Shown: positions 8,974-18,072, counted from the stretch's first letter. The stretch is DNA of 64,000 nucleotides from Paenibacillus sp. FSL H8-0537 (GCF_038051995.1 NZ_CP150290.1:3772001-3836000), one strand, 5' to 3'. The notes: generated from the letters alone by a model not told the origin. Translations and numbers: made by a program.

Positions 8974-11775
8974 CTAGTCGTTCATTTTGCGTTTCATATC
9001 ACCCAGCCACTGCATCGCCTGCATCGGCGTCATATTATATAGGTCGAGCTTGCGCAGCTGATCAGCAAGCTGCTCGGATTTGGCATTTCCTTTACGGCGG
9101 CCCGAATCAGCCTGCGCGGCAGCTGGCTCATCCCAAATGGACAGCTGGATGGCCGCAGCAGTTTCACGTACGCCAGCATTCGATGCTTGGGTGGCCGAAT
9201 GATCTGTTTCAGAGGAATTGCTGTTATAGGCATGTTCAGTAGCATTGGATAAAGCAGCACCAGACTGTATAGCTTCATACAATTGTTCCTTCTCTGATTC
9301 AACATAAGGAGCTTGCTGATCAGCCGTTTGACTCTCTGTTCCAGCAACAGCACCTGTGCTCACCTTGCTGCTCACATTCGTTTCAACCACTGCTTCCGAA
9401 ACTTCCAATAGCTCATAGGAGCGGGAAATAATGGACTCTGGCAAGCCTGCCAGCTTCGCGCAATAAATGCCGTAGCTCGTTCCAGCTGCGCCAGGTATCA
9501 GCTTACGCAAAAAGGTAACATGATCGCCGCTTTCCTGTACCGCCATACAAGCATTGGTCAGCAGCGGCAAGGAATCCTCCAAATGCGACAGCTCATGAAA
9601 ATGGGTCGATACGAGCGCTTTACAGCGAATTTGATGATGCACATATTCAATAACCGCTTGGGCAATGGCCATGCCTTCGCCCGTAGATGTGCCGCGTCCC
9701 AGCTCGTCAATAATGACAAGGCTGCTTTCCGTCGCCTTCTCGGTCATAATTTGAATATCCTTCATCTCGACCATGAACGTACTTTGTCCGCCAATCAGGT
9801 CGTCCGCCGCGCCAATCCGCGTGAAAATCCGGTCAGTCAGTGGAATTTGTGCCGATTTTGCCGGAACAAAGCAGCCGATTTGCGCCATAATGCCAATCAA
9901 TGCGACTTGGCGCATGTAGGTGCTTTTGCCTGCCATATTCGGCCCCGTAATAAGCAGCATCGTGTTACTTTCTTTATGAAGCTGCGTCGCATTTGCGATG
10001 AACGCTGCACCATTTTCCATAACGGCCTCAACAACAGGATGCCTGCCTTCTTCGATAACCATATCGAACGAATCGGTAATCGATGGGCGGGTAAATCTGC
10101 GCTCTGCGCTGACCGTCGCAAATGCCTGATACACGTCAAGCTCTGCTATGACCTCGGCAAGGAGCTGCAGACGGTGAAGCTGCCCTGCTAAATGCTCGCG
10201 CAGCTCTAGAAACCGCTCATATTCGAGATCGACCATTTTCTCCTCAGCCTCAAGAATAAGACGCTCCTTCTCCTTCAGCTCAGGCGTTACGAATCGCTCA
10301 GCATTGGAAAGCGTCTGTTTTCTTTCATAGCGGCCTTCCGGCAGCATCGCGAGATTGGCTTTGGAAACTTCGAGATAATAACCGAATATTTTATTGTAGC
10401 CGATTTTGAGCGAGCGAATGCCGGTTGCTTCGCGTTCCGCACGCTCCAGCTCAGCGAGCCATTTTTTACCATTAGTGCTAGCTTCCTTAAGCTGATCCAA
10501 ATAATCATCGTAGCCAGCACGAATAAGTCCGCCTTCGCGAATCGAGACTGGCGGCTCGTCAACGACGACCGTCGCAATCATATCTGCCAAATCGGTGCAA
10601 TCATCCAGTCCGTCAACCAGCTGCTCCAGCCGCTGCGATCCCGAGTCTCTGCATAGCTGGACTAGCTGAGGAACGCGCTGAATGGACGTTTTGAGGGCAT
10701 TCATGTCGCGTCCGTTGGCACTGCCAAACGCCACTCTGCCGACCAAACGCTCCAGATCATAAATATCGTGCAGCTCAGAGCGAATATCATCGCGCAAAAT
10801 CAAATTCCGATACAACGTATCAACGGCCTCCAGCCTTGCTTCGATCGCGGTGCGCGAAAGCAGAGGCTTGTCGATCCAGCGGCGCATCAGCCTTGCGCCC
10901 ATTGAGGTTTGGCTGCGGTCGAGCAGCCAGAGCAGCGAGCCTTTCTTCGAGCGGTCGCGCACGGTCTCAGTCAGCTCCAGGTTTCGGCGGGTATAATGAT
11001 CTAGAATCATATATTGACCCGGCTCATAGCTGCGGATTGCGCGAACATGACCGAGTGAACGTTTTTGCGTATCATCCAAATAGCCAATCAGCAGGTTCAC
11101 GGCGCGCAAGCATGCTTCATTCAGCTGTACAAGCTCCTGCTTGCCGAACTGGTCGAGCAGCTTTTGCTCCGGCACGAGCTCGCGCTTCGTCAGCAATATC
11201 GGGCGATTCAAAGCATTTGAAGCTTGAAGCTTGCCTAGCAATTCCTCATCACCAACAATTTCAGCGGGCTGATAGACGTTAATTTCATCAATCAGCGCTT
11301 CCATCTGGAGCGGGAACGAAGTAACGTACAGCTCTCCCGTGGATAAGTCGCAGGAGGAGATCGATACTTTCCCATTTAATAGGGCAACGGCTGAAATAAA
11401 ATTATTCGTTTTATCGGAGAGTGCCTTCGACTCCATGACCGTTCCCGGTGTAATGACCTGAACAATTTCACGTCGTACGACGCCCTTGGCAGCAGCTGGG
11501 TCCTCGACCTGCTCGCAAATGGCAACCTTGTACCCTTTTTCAACGAGTCTTGCGATATAGTTTTGCGCAGAATGATAGGGTACGCCGCACATTGGAATTT
11601 TTTCAGTGCCGCCCCCTTCTCTTCCGGTTAGTGTAATTTCAAGCTCTCGCGAGGCCGCAATCGCATCTTCAAAAAACATTTCATAGAAATCGCCCAGACG
11701 AAAAAAAAGAAACGCATCCTTCGCTTCTTCTTTAATCGCTAGGTATTGCATAATCATCGGGGTATAGCTTGCCAC
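8974..11775 (-). CDS. mutS: DNA mismatch repair protein MutS
   Basis: A 933-residue mismatch sensor. The preferred start is GTG 11775, giving MASYTPMIMQYLAIKEE, with GGAGGGG just upstream. The mismatch-binding Phe-x-Glu is seen in RLGDFYEMFFEDA. The ATPase has Walker A GPNMAGKST, Walker B VIIDELGRGTST and STHFHEL. Between about 800 and 900 is a poorly conserved Ser/Thr/Gln-rich linker, followed by the C-terminal dimer/tetramer segment (KLDLYNMTPMQAMQWL). It heads the mutS-mutL-methyltransferase-miaA-hfq run, and as in Bacillus lies downstream of cotE, although here an amidoligase gene intervenes. Confidence 0.97.
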   Translation of the reverse strand: MASYTPMIMQYLAIKEEAKDAFLFFRLGDFYEMFFEDAIAASRELEITLTGREGGGTEKIPMCGVPYHSAQNYIARLVEKGYKVAICEQVEDPAAAKGVVRREIVQVITPGTVMESKALSDKTNNFISAVALLNGKVSISSCDLSTGELYVTSFPLQMEALIDEINVYQPAEIVGDEELLGKLQASNALNRPILLTKRELVPEQKLLDQFGKQELVQLNEACLRAVNLLIGYLDDTQKRSLGHVRAIRSYEPGQYMILDHYTRRNLELTETVRDRSKKGSLLWLLDRSQTSMGARLMRRWIDKPLLSRTAIEARLEAVDTLYRNLILRDDIRSELHDIYDLERLVGRVAFGSANGRDMNALKTSIQRVPQLVQLCRDSGSQRLEQLVDGLDDCTDLADMIATVVVDEPPVSIREGGLIRAGYDDYLDQLKEASTNGKKWLAELERAEREATGIRSLKIGYNKIFGYYLEVSKANLAMLPEGRYERKQTLSNAERFVTPELKEKERLILEAEEKMVDLEYERFLELREHLAGQLHRLQLLAEVIAELDVYQAFATVSAERRFTRPSITDSFDMVIEEGRHPVVEAVMENGAAFIANATQLHKESNTMLLITGPNMAGKSTYMRQVALIGIMAQIGCFVPAKSAQIPLTDRIFTRIGAADDLIGGQSTFMVEMKDIQIMTEKATESSLVIIDELGRGTSTGEGMAIAQAVIEYVHHQIRCKALVSTHFHELSHLEDSLPLLTNACMAVQESGDHVTFLRKLIPGAAGTSYGIYCAKLAGLPESIISRSYELLEVSEAVVETNVSSKVSTGAVAGTESQTADQQAPYVESEKEQLYEAIQSGAALSNATEHAYNSNSSETDHSATQASNAGVRETAAAIQLSIWDEPAAAQADSGRRKGNAKSEQLADQLRKLDLYNMTPMQAMQWLGDMKRKMND

Positions 11776-12289
11776 TGTTGCCCCTCCTTTATTTTTGTAA
11801 GCGAACGCGGGCGTTCGCAATCTAGGTTTATCGTATCATCAGAGCCGTAAATTCCGCCAAATCTCCGAAATTCTAATCAAGCAACTTTCTACTATTATAT
11901 CAAGCGTTGGCTTGCCGCGCCAACTTGTCTATTTTTCCGGGTGTGCATAAAGGGAGAACAGCCGGGGGAGTCTGCATAATAAAGGGAGAAGTAACGGGAG
12001 AAATAAAGCGGGAAGTAAAGCGGAGAAAAGAGGGAAATGGCCTGTTTGATTGGTATACAAGCCATTTTGAAAGCCCAGGGAAGCCCTATTGTTGAACACG
12101 TGTGGAAAATAGGGCGATCTGAAAAAAAAACGAATATCCCTCGTAGGCTTGGAGGATTTACTTGTTAAAAAAGAGCTCCCCGCTTTGCCGCTGCGATAAC
12201 TGCTAGCGCGTAGGTTGGTTATAATGTCAGCTTCGTTGGCTTCCATTATAGAACTGAGATGAAGCATGCAATAGACATTAAATATTAAT
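11776..12289. other. Gene-free stretch upstream of mutS
   Basis: About 510 bp without a convincing gene; the open frames here have no ribosome binding site or recognisable domain. It should contain the mutS promoter. A purine-rich section (roughly 11940-12060) has repeated GGGAGAA-like words. An 18-bp perfect dyad, GCGAACGC-GG-GCGTTCGC, lies at 11801-11818, 26 bp upstream of the mutS start. Confidence 0.5.
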
Positions 12290-12499
12290 GACTAAAGACT
12301 AAAGATTAAGGATTAAGGATTAAGGATTAAGGACTAAAGACTAAAGACTAAAGACTAAAGACTAAAGACTAAAGACTAAAGACTAAAGACTAAAGACTAA
12401 AGACTAAAGACTAAAGACTAAAAACTAAAAACTAAAAACTAAAAACTAAAAACTAAAGACTAAAGATTAGAGATTAGAGAATAAGGACTACGGACTAAA
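12290..12499. repeat. Thirty tandem copies of a 7-bp repeat (GACTAAA)
   Basis: Exactly 30 heptamers in unbroken register. In order: 2 GACTAAA, 4 GATTAAG, 13 GACTAAA, 5 AACTAAA, 1 GACTAAA, 2 GATTAGA, then GAATAAG, GACTACG and GACTAAA. Variant units are grouped, as expected for slippage or unequal exchange. The array ends 2 bp before the amidoligase stop codon complement at 12502, so it forms the 3' untranslated region of that gene, where it would read TTTAGTC. No open frame spans it. Confidence 0.97.
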
Positions 12500-12501
12500 C
12501 A

Positions 12502-13968
12502 TTAGGTCGTCTTTTTGTTAGACGACCTGTTAGAAGCAGGAGCTGGCATGGGGATGCGCCATTTGTGGCGGATGTCAGCCCGCTCATCCCAGATTATGCC
12601 GCGCCGCGCTGCATCGAGCAAAGGCTCGATGTCGGCTGCAAGCGCCGCATAGCTTGGCGTCGCCGCGAGAGCTGCGGCTAGCGGGTCTAGGCACCCGGCC
12701 AGCGCCGTGCGGTCGCCGGAGTAGAAGGCTTCGACATACCGCTCGTCAAGAGCCGGTATGTCTGTGAGGGCTCTAGTCTCGCGCGCGCATAGCAGCGCGA
12801 GCGCGAGCGCGGCTTTTGCCGCTGCTGGCGAGATGAGCCAGCTCGGCAGCGTGCGGTATTCGAAGCCGCCATGCGGCTGCTGGCGGTATTCGCCAAGGGC
12901 GCCGTAACGGGGGCGTCTGCCCCGGCCGGCCGGGTCTTCGACGAGAGCGAGCGGAAACGCCGCGTAGCTGTCGAGCAGCCGCAGCAATCGGCTGGATAGC
13001 GGCGTGCCGCTGAGATGAATGTGCCCGCCGAGCGGCAGCCCCGGCACGGGCATTGCTCCGGCGACCCAGCAGAGGCTGGGGTCGCTTATACGTTCGGCGG
13101 CACGCAGCAGCAGCCGCCGGAGATTCGCGGCCAGCGCGGCCGGGCTTTCGGCCGGCTCGGGCCGCAGCTCGGCGACGGGATAGACGATCCGTCGCCCAAT
13201 AAGCATGGCATCGCTGCCCGCAGCCCCTTGGGCCCCATCGCCAAAGAAACGCGAAGCCGGCACAATTCGCCCATCCGGCCGCATCAGCGCAAACTCCGGG
13301 TCGGCGCCCAGCATCAGCTTGGGCGCCGTTCCCGGCAAAGGCGCTGCGGCCGCCTCATACCAGGCGGCCATTCGCGCCAAGCCCACTGCGCGCAGCTTCG
13401 CATCGCGCACAGCCCCCGCTGCGCGGACGGCGGCTCGCCCGCCTGCGCCCAGCACAACCTCGGCCTCGCCCATATCGAGGCCGAGTGCATACAAAGCGGC
13501 GACTGCGGCGCGGATGACCCGCCGCAGAGCCGCATCCCGCGGCCATGGCGCTGCCGCATGGCCGCCTGGCTCCGCCCTCAGCAGCGGCTGCCCCGCTGCG
13601 GGCCTGCCCCACCGATCGAGGCGCTGCAGCTCGATCGGCTCCAAATGCGCAATAGCGACCCTATATAATCGGTCGCTATCTCCCAGCTCCTGCCACCGAA
13701 GCAGGCCTGCCCGGCGCAGCCTTTGCTGCTGCTCGGCGGCAGACATCGCCGCAAAGCCGAGCTCGCCCTCATTCAGCAGCCAGATGCCGCTTGGCAAAGC
13801 AGGCAGCCCCTCCTTTTTCTCAAAAGCGCAGCTGCTCACGATAACCGCGTCGCCAGGCTTAACCTCATCAAGCAAGCTTGCTGTCGGAGGTGATCCAGCG
13901 GCAGCAGCCTCTTTACCTGCCTGCTCCAACCGCCCGGTACTGCTGTTCCACAACCACACTGCCGCCAT
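12502..13968 (-). CDS. Putative amidoligase (phiEco32-type COOH-NH2 ligase, PF14395-like)
   Basis: A 488-residue protein from ATG 13968, preferred over ATG 13989 because AAAGGAG lies 7 bases upstream. The first 200 residues are Ala-rich and not recognised. The C-terminal part has the ATP-grasp/glutamine-synthetase-like amidoligase motifs GADPEF (221-226), AELRPEP, GGHIHLSG (314-321) and GFEYRTLPS (368-376), which supply the acidic and His metal/ATP ligands. Such enzymes join a carboxyl to an amine; the substrate is unknown. The gene is clearly richer in GC than its neighbours. It sits between cotE and mutS, so a spore-coat cross-linking or peptide-tagging role is possible but only inferred. 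Confidence 0.75.
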   Translation of the reverse strand: MAAVWLWNSSTGRLEQAGKEAAAAGSPPTASLLDEVKPGDAVIVSSCAFEKKEGLPALPSGIWLLNEGELGFAAMSAAEQQQRLRRAGLLRWQELGDSDRLYRVAIAHLEPIELQRLDRWGRPAAGQPLLRAEPGGHAAAPWPRDAALRRVIRAAVAALYALGLDMGEAEVVLGAGGRAAVRAAGAVRDAKLRAVGLARMAAWYEAAAAPLPGTAPKLMLGADPEFALMRPDGRIVPASRFFGDGAQGAAGSDAMLIGRRIVYPVAELRPEPAESPAALAANLRRLLLRAAERISDPSLCWVAGAMPVPGLPLGGHIHLSGTPLSSRLLRLLDSYAAFPLALVEDPAGRGRRPRYGALGEYRQQPHGGFEYRTLPSWLISPAAAKAALALALLCARETRALTDIPALDERYVEAFYSGDRTALAGCLDPLAAALAATPSYAALAADIEPLLDAARRGIIWDERADIRHKWRIPMPAPASNRSSNKKTT

Positions 13969-14088
13969 CTCATTGCTCCTTTCTGCCATAACCTACTCAC
14001 CCTTAACTTATGAGCACCATTTCCTGACCAAACCTCCCCCTTCTCCATTTCAGCCCCAGGGCATACGCCCGAATATGTTCAATATCAA

Positions 14089-14112
14089 CAAAAAGAGGGC
14101 TTTCGCCCTCAA
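14089..14112 (-). terminator. Terminator after cotE
   Basis: On the minus strand the hairpin GAGGGC-GAAA-GCCCTC is followed by TTTTT. It lies 136 bp after the cotE stop and ahead of the amidoligase gene. Confidence 0.75.
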
Positions 14113-14247
14113 GTTTGCGGACATTGCCGCATATCATACCGTACAGAAGCCGAGGCACAGTGGCGTTAAGCTGACGTGTTGAGGATTTAAGCTTCCTTGC
14201 CGGGAAGATTCAATCCACGCTAGCCATACGGCCGTCAGGCTGCCAGA

Positions 14248-14811
14248 TTAAAGCTCGTCGTCGAGCAAATCCGGATCAAGATCTTCGTAGTCTTCATCGT
14301 CGAGACCGTACTCGTATTCCTTGGCATCGAGGCCGTCCAAACCTCCAGGGATACAAGCAACCGTCACTTTCGTCTCGGCAACCAGCTCTACCGAAAATTC
14401 GCGTTCAACCCGAATGACAACGCCGGAGCCGCTCGATGAAACATTCGCTTCAATGCAATTCGGCTCCTGAAGCGCGTCGGCTGAAACTTCCACGGTTGTA
14501 GCGCGATGCTTCGGATCGACAAACGAAAGCGGAACATTTTCTACATAATGAACGGATTCCTTCGCAACCTCGGTTTGCGAGTTTTTGCTGTACGAGTACC
14601 AGATGTTAATGTCGTAAGTACCGATGACCTCAATTCCATCGCCCGAACGAACCGCTTCATATTGATGGTTGATAATCCATGCGCCCAAAATACTGGTCGG
14701 ATGTTGAGGCGGCGTAACGGTATGGGTTACAGTGGAAAACTTACGACCTTTGCCGCAGACAGCTTTGGTGATAATTTCTCTGTACTGAAGCTGTTTATCT
14801 GCATTAGCCAT
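14248..14811 (-). CDS. cotE: Outer spore coat morphogenetic protein CotE
   Basis: A 187-residue protein starting MANADKQLQYREIITKAVCGKGRKF at ATG 14811, with GGAGG eight bases upstream; an in-frame ATG 30 bp earlier lacks a site. CotE is laid down around the forespore by SpoIVA and is needed to recruit most outer-coat proteins. Family marks are the KGRKFS stretch, TSILGAWIINHQYE, the IWYSYS segment and a highly acidic C-terminus (DDEDYEDLDPDLLDDEL). A perfect sigma-E-like -10 (CATACACT) lies 35 bp upstream. In Bacillus subtilis cotE also precedes mutS-mutL, which supports the assignment. Confidence 0.95.
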   Translation of the reverse strand: MANADKQLQYREIITKAVCGKGRKFSTVTHTVTPPQHPTSILGAWIINHQYEAVRSGDGIEVIGTYDINIWYSYSKNSQTEVAKESVHYVENVPLSFVDPKHRATTVEVSADALQEPNCIEANVSSSGSGVVIRVEREFSVELVAETKVTVACIPGGLDGLDAKEYEYGLDDEDYEDLDPDLLDDEL

Positions 14812-14845
14812 TGATTTAACCTCCTCCATGCAATCATTCACTTAA

Positions 14846-14853
14846 AGTGTATG
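14846..14853 (-). promoter_or_regulatory. Putative sigma-E -10 element of cotE
   Basis: On the minus strand CATACACT matches the sigma-E -10 consensus CATACAHT, 35 bp upstream of the cotE start. The -35 region is not a clear match, so this rests on the -10 word and on the known sigma-E control of cotE in Bacillus. Confidence 0.45.
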
Positions 14854-15203
14854 CAGGACGTGGGCGAATGTTGATAAAACGAATGCAGACAAAGAGAGAT
14901 TGTTTTAAAAAACACCCACAAAACCCGCTGCAAAACGTAAATCCACGTTTCCCCAAGACCTTCGCTCCCCATTTCCCCGCCTTTAGTTGGCCGCTATATA
15001 CGAGCAGCTTGCGGGAGGCTCGCCGCAAAATCCTTTTTTTCACCCTTGCAGCTCCCGCTCCTATTACGAAAGCGCCAGCTAAAATCGAACTATACTCATA
15101 GTTATGAAGCCACCCCGGCCATTATGCCAAAGCCTGTTTTTGTACCTCTTTTCAACCACGCACTAGCTAATTTGCTTACACAAAAATCACTGCGTACAAT
15201 GTA
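14854..15203. other. Gene-free stretch between cotE and the ABC permease gene
   Basis: About 350 bp. It should hold the upstream part of the cotE promoter. No convincing coding frame, repeat or strong terminator was seen. Confidence 0.4.
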
Positions 15204-16100
15204 CTATTGCTCACGCCAGCCCGCCATCAGCTTGCGCTCCAGCGCAGAAACGGCTTTGTACATAACCGTGGCAACCGCCGCAATGACTAGCAGACTGGAA
15301 AGAACAAGCGTAAAGTTGAACACTTGGAAGCCATAAATAATAAGGTAGCCCAGCCCCAGCTTCGCAACGAGAAACTCGCCTACAATAACGCCGATCCATG
15401 CCAAACCCACATTCACTTTCAGTGTCGAAATAATAACCGGGAACGAGGCTGGCAAAATTACGCTGCGAAAAAGCTGTGACCGCCCCGCTCCGAACAGCCG
15501 GACAACTTTAATATAGCCTGCGTCCACCTCGCGAAACTGGTTATAAATGTTTAAAGTCGTAATAATAACCGTTACTGACAAAGTGACCGCTACAATGGAG
15601 AGAAAGCCAGGGCCAAGACAAACGATAAATATTGGCCCCAGCGCGACCTTCGGCATGCTGTTCAGCACGACCAAATAAGGGTCCGCAACCCGCGATACAA
15701 AAGGGAACCACCATAGCAGCGCAGCAAGCAGCGTGCCCAGTAGTGTGCCTAGCGCAAAGCCGACAATCGTTTCCGATACGGTAACTCCGATATGCGGCCA
15801 GATTGAGCCGTCCGACATCGTCCCCCACAATTGATGGAACATCTTCGTTGGATAGCTGAACAGCAGCGGATCAATCCACCGATTTCGTCCCGCGGCCTCC
15901 CATAGTCCAATAAATAGTACTAAAATAATTAACTGTGTAACCCCTACTAGCACAGTCGTCCTTTTTGCCCGCTTCATATAAGCTCGATGCAGCCAGTCTA
16001 GCCATTCTGCTCTGACCTCTTTCACATCAGAAGGAGATTGCTTCTGTCCCTGCCCTACTCGCTCTGGCTCTCTATCTGCATGTTCCCCGTCATCCTTCAT
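15204..16100 (-). CDS. ABC transporter permease (SsuC/TauC/ThiX type)
   Basis: A 298-residue inner-membrane subunit. ATG 16100 (MKDDGEHADREPERVG) has GGGAAG upstream and overlaps the end of the ATPase gene by 11 bp. After a polar N-terminus of about 45 residues there are six predicted hydrophobic segments and the EAA-type loop for docking the ATPase (FREVDAGYIKVVRLFGAGRSQLFRSVILPAS). The IGVIVGEFLVAKLGLGYLI stretch is typical of the sulfonate/taurine/thiamine-precursor permease family. It is the third gene of a binding protein-ATPase-permease operon; the substrate cannot be read from it. Confidence 0.9.
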   Translation of the reverse strand: MKDDGEHADREPERVGQGQKQSPSDVKEVRAEWLDWLHRAYMKRAKRTTVLVGVTQLIILVLFIGLWEAAGRNRWIDPLLFSYPTKMFHQLWGTMSDGSIWPHIGVTVSETIVGFALGTLLGTLLAALLWWFPFVSRVADPYLVVLNSMPKVALGPIFIVCLGPGFLSIVAVTLSVTVIITTLNIYNQFREVDAGYIKVVRLFGAGRSQLFRSVILPASFPVIISTLKVNVGLAWIGVIVGEFLVAKLGLGYLIIYGFQVFNFTLVLSSLLVIAAVATVMYKAVSALERKLMAGWREQ

Positions 16101-16902
16101 TGCTTTCGCTCCCTTCCCAGAGGGTCTTCTCGGCAGCATCCAGCTCTGCCCATAATTGATCGAACAGCGGCTGAAACTCCGGCAGCTGTCGAGCTTTCAT
16201 CGGCGATGCCTGCCGAATGGAATCCGGAATAGTCAGCTCGCAGCGGATTCTCCCTGGATTTGCTGCCAGTACAATGACGCGGTCACTCATCGCCACAGCT
16301 TCAGATAAATCATGCGTGACAAGCAGCGCTGTTTTTCCAAGCTTTCGCAGCGTTTCCTGTACCAAATCCTCCAGTTGAAGCTTGATGTGCAAATCCAGCG
16401 CCGAAAAAGGCTCATCCAGCAGCAATACTTCAGGCTCAGTTGCCAGCGTCCGCGCCAAGGCAACACGCTGCCTCATACCGCCCGACAGCTCATGCGGATA
16501 ACGGGTTTCCGCTCCGGGCAAGCCGAGTTCTGCCAGCAAATCGGCTACGGTTTCAACCGCAGCATGCATCTTTTTCCCCGTTAGTTCCAGCCCTAGCGTC
16601 GCATTATCCAAAATCGTCCGCCATGGAAACAAATAATCCTGCTGGAGCATATAACCAACAAGGGTAGACGGCTTTACTACCTGCCGATTGTTCAGGAGCA
16701 CTTCGCCGCGTGTCGGCAAAAATAAGCCAGCCAGCATGCTGAGCACCGTCGTTTTTCCGCAACCACTCGGGCCGACCAGACTGACGAACTCGCCGCGCTG
16801 AACGGTCAAGTTCATATCCTCCACAGCAAGCGAGGCGCCCTTCTCATTCACATATACATGAGTCACTTGCCGCAGCGTAAGCGCGGGGTCACTATTCGCC
16901 AT
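16090..16902 (-). CDS. ABC transporter ATP-binding protein (SsuB/TauB/ThiZ type)
   Basis: A 270-residue ATPase from ATG 16902 with GGAGG upstream. It has Walker A GPSGCGKT, the Q-loop in GYMLQQDYLFPWRT, signature LSGGMRQRVALARTL, Walker B VLLLDEPFSALD and the switch His in LLVTHDLSEA. The FPWRT word is typical for the nitrate/sulfonate/taurine/pyrimidine-precursor import group. It is 25 bp downstream of the binding protein gene and overlaps the permease gene. Confidence 0.93.
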   Translation of the reverse strand: MANSDPALTLRQVTHVYVNEKGASLAVEDMNLTVQRGEFVSLVGPSGCGKTTVLSMLAGLFLPTRGEVLLNNRQVVKPSTLVGYMLQQDYLFPWRTILDNATLGLELTGKKMHAAVETVADLLAELGLPGAETRYPHELSGGMRQRVALARTLATEPEVLLLDEPFSALDLHIKLQLEDLVQETLRKLGKTALLVTHDLSEAVAMSDRVIVLAANPGRIRCELTIPDSIRQASPMKARQLPEFQPLFDQLWAELDAAEKTLWEGSESNEG

Positions 16903-16926
16903 CGTTTTTCCTCCTCGCAACCATCG

Positions 16927-17931
16927 TTACTTCACGGCTTCAATCGCAGCTTCCGCAAAGGCCGTGTTTACGATGGCATCATGCTCGGTTCGCGCCTTCA
17001 GTTCGCCGGCCGAGGTCATGACGTCCAGCAAATTATTCCATTCCTCCTGATCAATGATCGGGTCATCCGCAAAAGAGCCTTGCTGCTTATAACGATCGAT
17101 TGAGCTTATCAAAATACCGCGATCTACATTTTCAAAATAAGGCATGACAACGTCCGCAATGGTTTCAGCATTATTTTCAGCCACCCATAATTGCGCCCGA
17201 TGAATCGCATTGGTGAAAGATTGCAGCGCACCCTTGTTTTTGTTTGTAAAGCTTTGCTTCGCCATATAAACGGTATAAGGTAAATGACCGCTCTCCGCCC
17301 CGAAGGAAGCGACAACCTTGCCACGGCCCTCTTTCTCAAAAATAGACGCCGTCGGCTCAAAAAGCTGTACAAAATCGCCTGTTCCTGAAGCATAAGCTGC
17401 CGAAATATTGGCGAAATCGACATTTTGGATCAGCTCCAAATCCTTCTGCGGGTCAATTCCGAATTTTTTCAGCGTAAATTCTCCAGCCATCTGCGGCATG
17501 CCGCCCTTCCGCTGTCCAAGGAAAGTTTTTCCTTTCAACGACTGCCAATCAAAGCTAGGCTCAGGCTCGCGAGCGACGAGAAACGTACCATCGGTCTGCG
17601 TCAATTGGCCAAAATTGATGATCGGGTCATCCGCGCCCTGCTGATACACATAAATCGACGTCTCCGAGCCGACAAGCGCCACATCGATTACGCCTGACAG
17701 GAGCGCCGTCATCGTCTTGTCCCCGCCAGCCGTTGTCGTTAGTTCAATATTCAGCCCTTCCTCAGCAAAAAAACCCTTCTCCAGCGCTACATATTGTGGC
17801 GCATAAAAGAGGGAGCGCGTGACCTCGCCGACTTTTAGCGTTGTTTTCTCACTTTTCCCACCGCAGCCTGCCAGCACAGCGGTTGCAGCCAGCGTGACAA
17901 CTAGCAGCAACGTTGTCCATCTTCTCCTCAT
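16927..17931 (-). CDS. ABC transporter substrate-binding lipoprotein (NMT1/THI5-like)
   Basis: A 334-residue lipoprotein from ATG 17931, preferred because AGGAG lies directly upstream; the frame continues 60 bp further without a good site. The signal peptide ends in lipobox VLAGC. The mature part starts with LKVGEVTRSLFYAPQYVALEKGFF, followed by AALLSGVIDVALVGSE-like text, as in SsuA/TauA/ThiY proteins that bind sulfonates, taurine or thiamine pyrimidine precursors. No TPP riboswitch was found upstream, so a thiamine link is unsupported. First gene of a three-gene importer operon. Confidence 0.9.
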   Translation of the reverse strand: MRRRWTTLLLVVTLAATAVLAGCGGKSEKTTLKVGEVTRSLFYAPQYVALEKGFFAEEGLNIELTTTAGGDKTMTALLSGVIDVALVGSETSIYVYQQGADDPIINFGQLTQTDGTFLVAREPEPSFDWQSLKGKTFLGQRKGGMPQMAGEFTLKKFGIDPQKDLELIQNVDFANISAAYASGTGDFVQLFEPTASIFEKEGRGKVVASFGAESGHLPYTVYMAKQSFTNKNKGALQSFTNAIHRAQLWVAENNAETIADVVMPYFENVDRGILISSIDRYKQQGSFADDPIIDQEEWNNLLDVMTSAGELKARTEHDAIVNTAFAEAAIEAVK

Positions 17932-18027
17932 CCTTTTTCTCCTCCCGCTATTTACAGCTTGCGTGTTGTACTCCAGCCTATGCGTGCGCACGCTCGGCGG
18001 TGATTGCCGCTAGCCGCTTTTTGGGCA

Positions 18028-18072
18028 TGAAAAAGCCGTTATTCCACCTGATGCGGAATAACGGCTCTACTA
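18028..18072 (-). terminator. Strong hairpin terminator upstream of the ABC importer operon
   Basis: A 12-bp perfect stem (AGCCGTTATTCC with GGAATAACGGCT) is followed on the minus strand by TTTTTC. It lies about 100 bp upstream of the binding-protein gene with no gene before it on that strand for a kilobase. It could end a small transcript such as the CRISPR RNA, or act as an attenuator in the operon leader. Confidence 0.65.

Noticed and set aside
11801..11818. LexA/DinR box upstream of mutS (GCGAACGC-GG-GCGTTCGC)
   Set aside because: The half-sites CGAAC and GTTCG fit, but the spacing is six bases, not the four of the Bacillus LexA box. Kept only as a dyad of unknown meaning.
12503..12527. 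Hairpin AGGTCGTC/GACGACCT at the amidoligase stop as a terminator
   Set aside because: It overlaps the last codons and is not followed by a T run on the minus strand; the heptamer array follows instead.
13015..14182. Long plus-strand open frames over the amidoligase gene
   Set aside because: High GC produces long antisense frames; only the minus-strand frame has conserved motifs and a good start.
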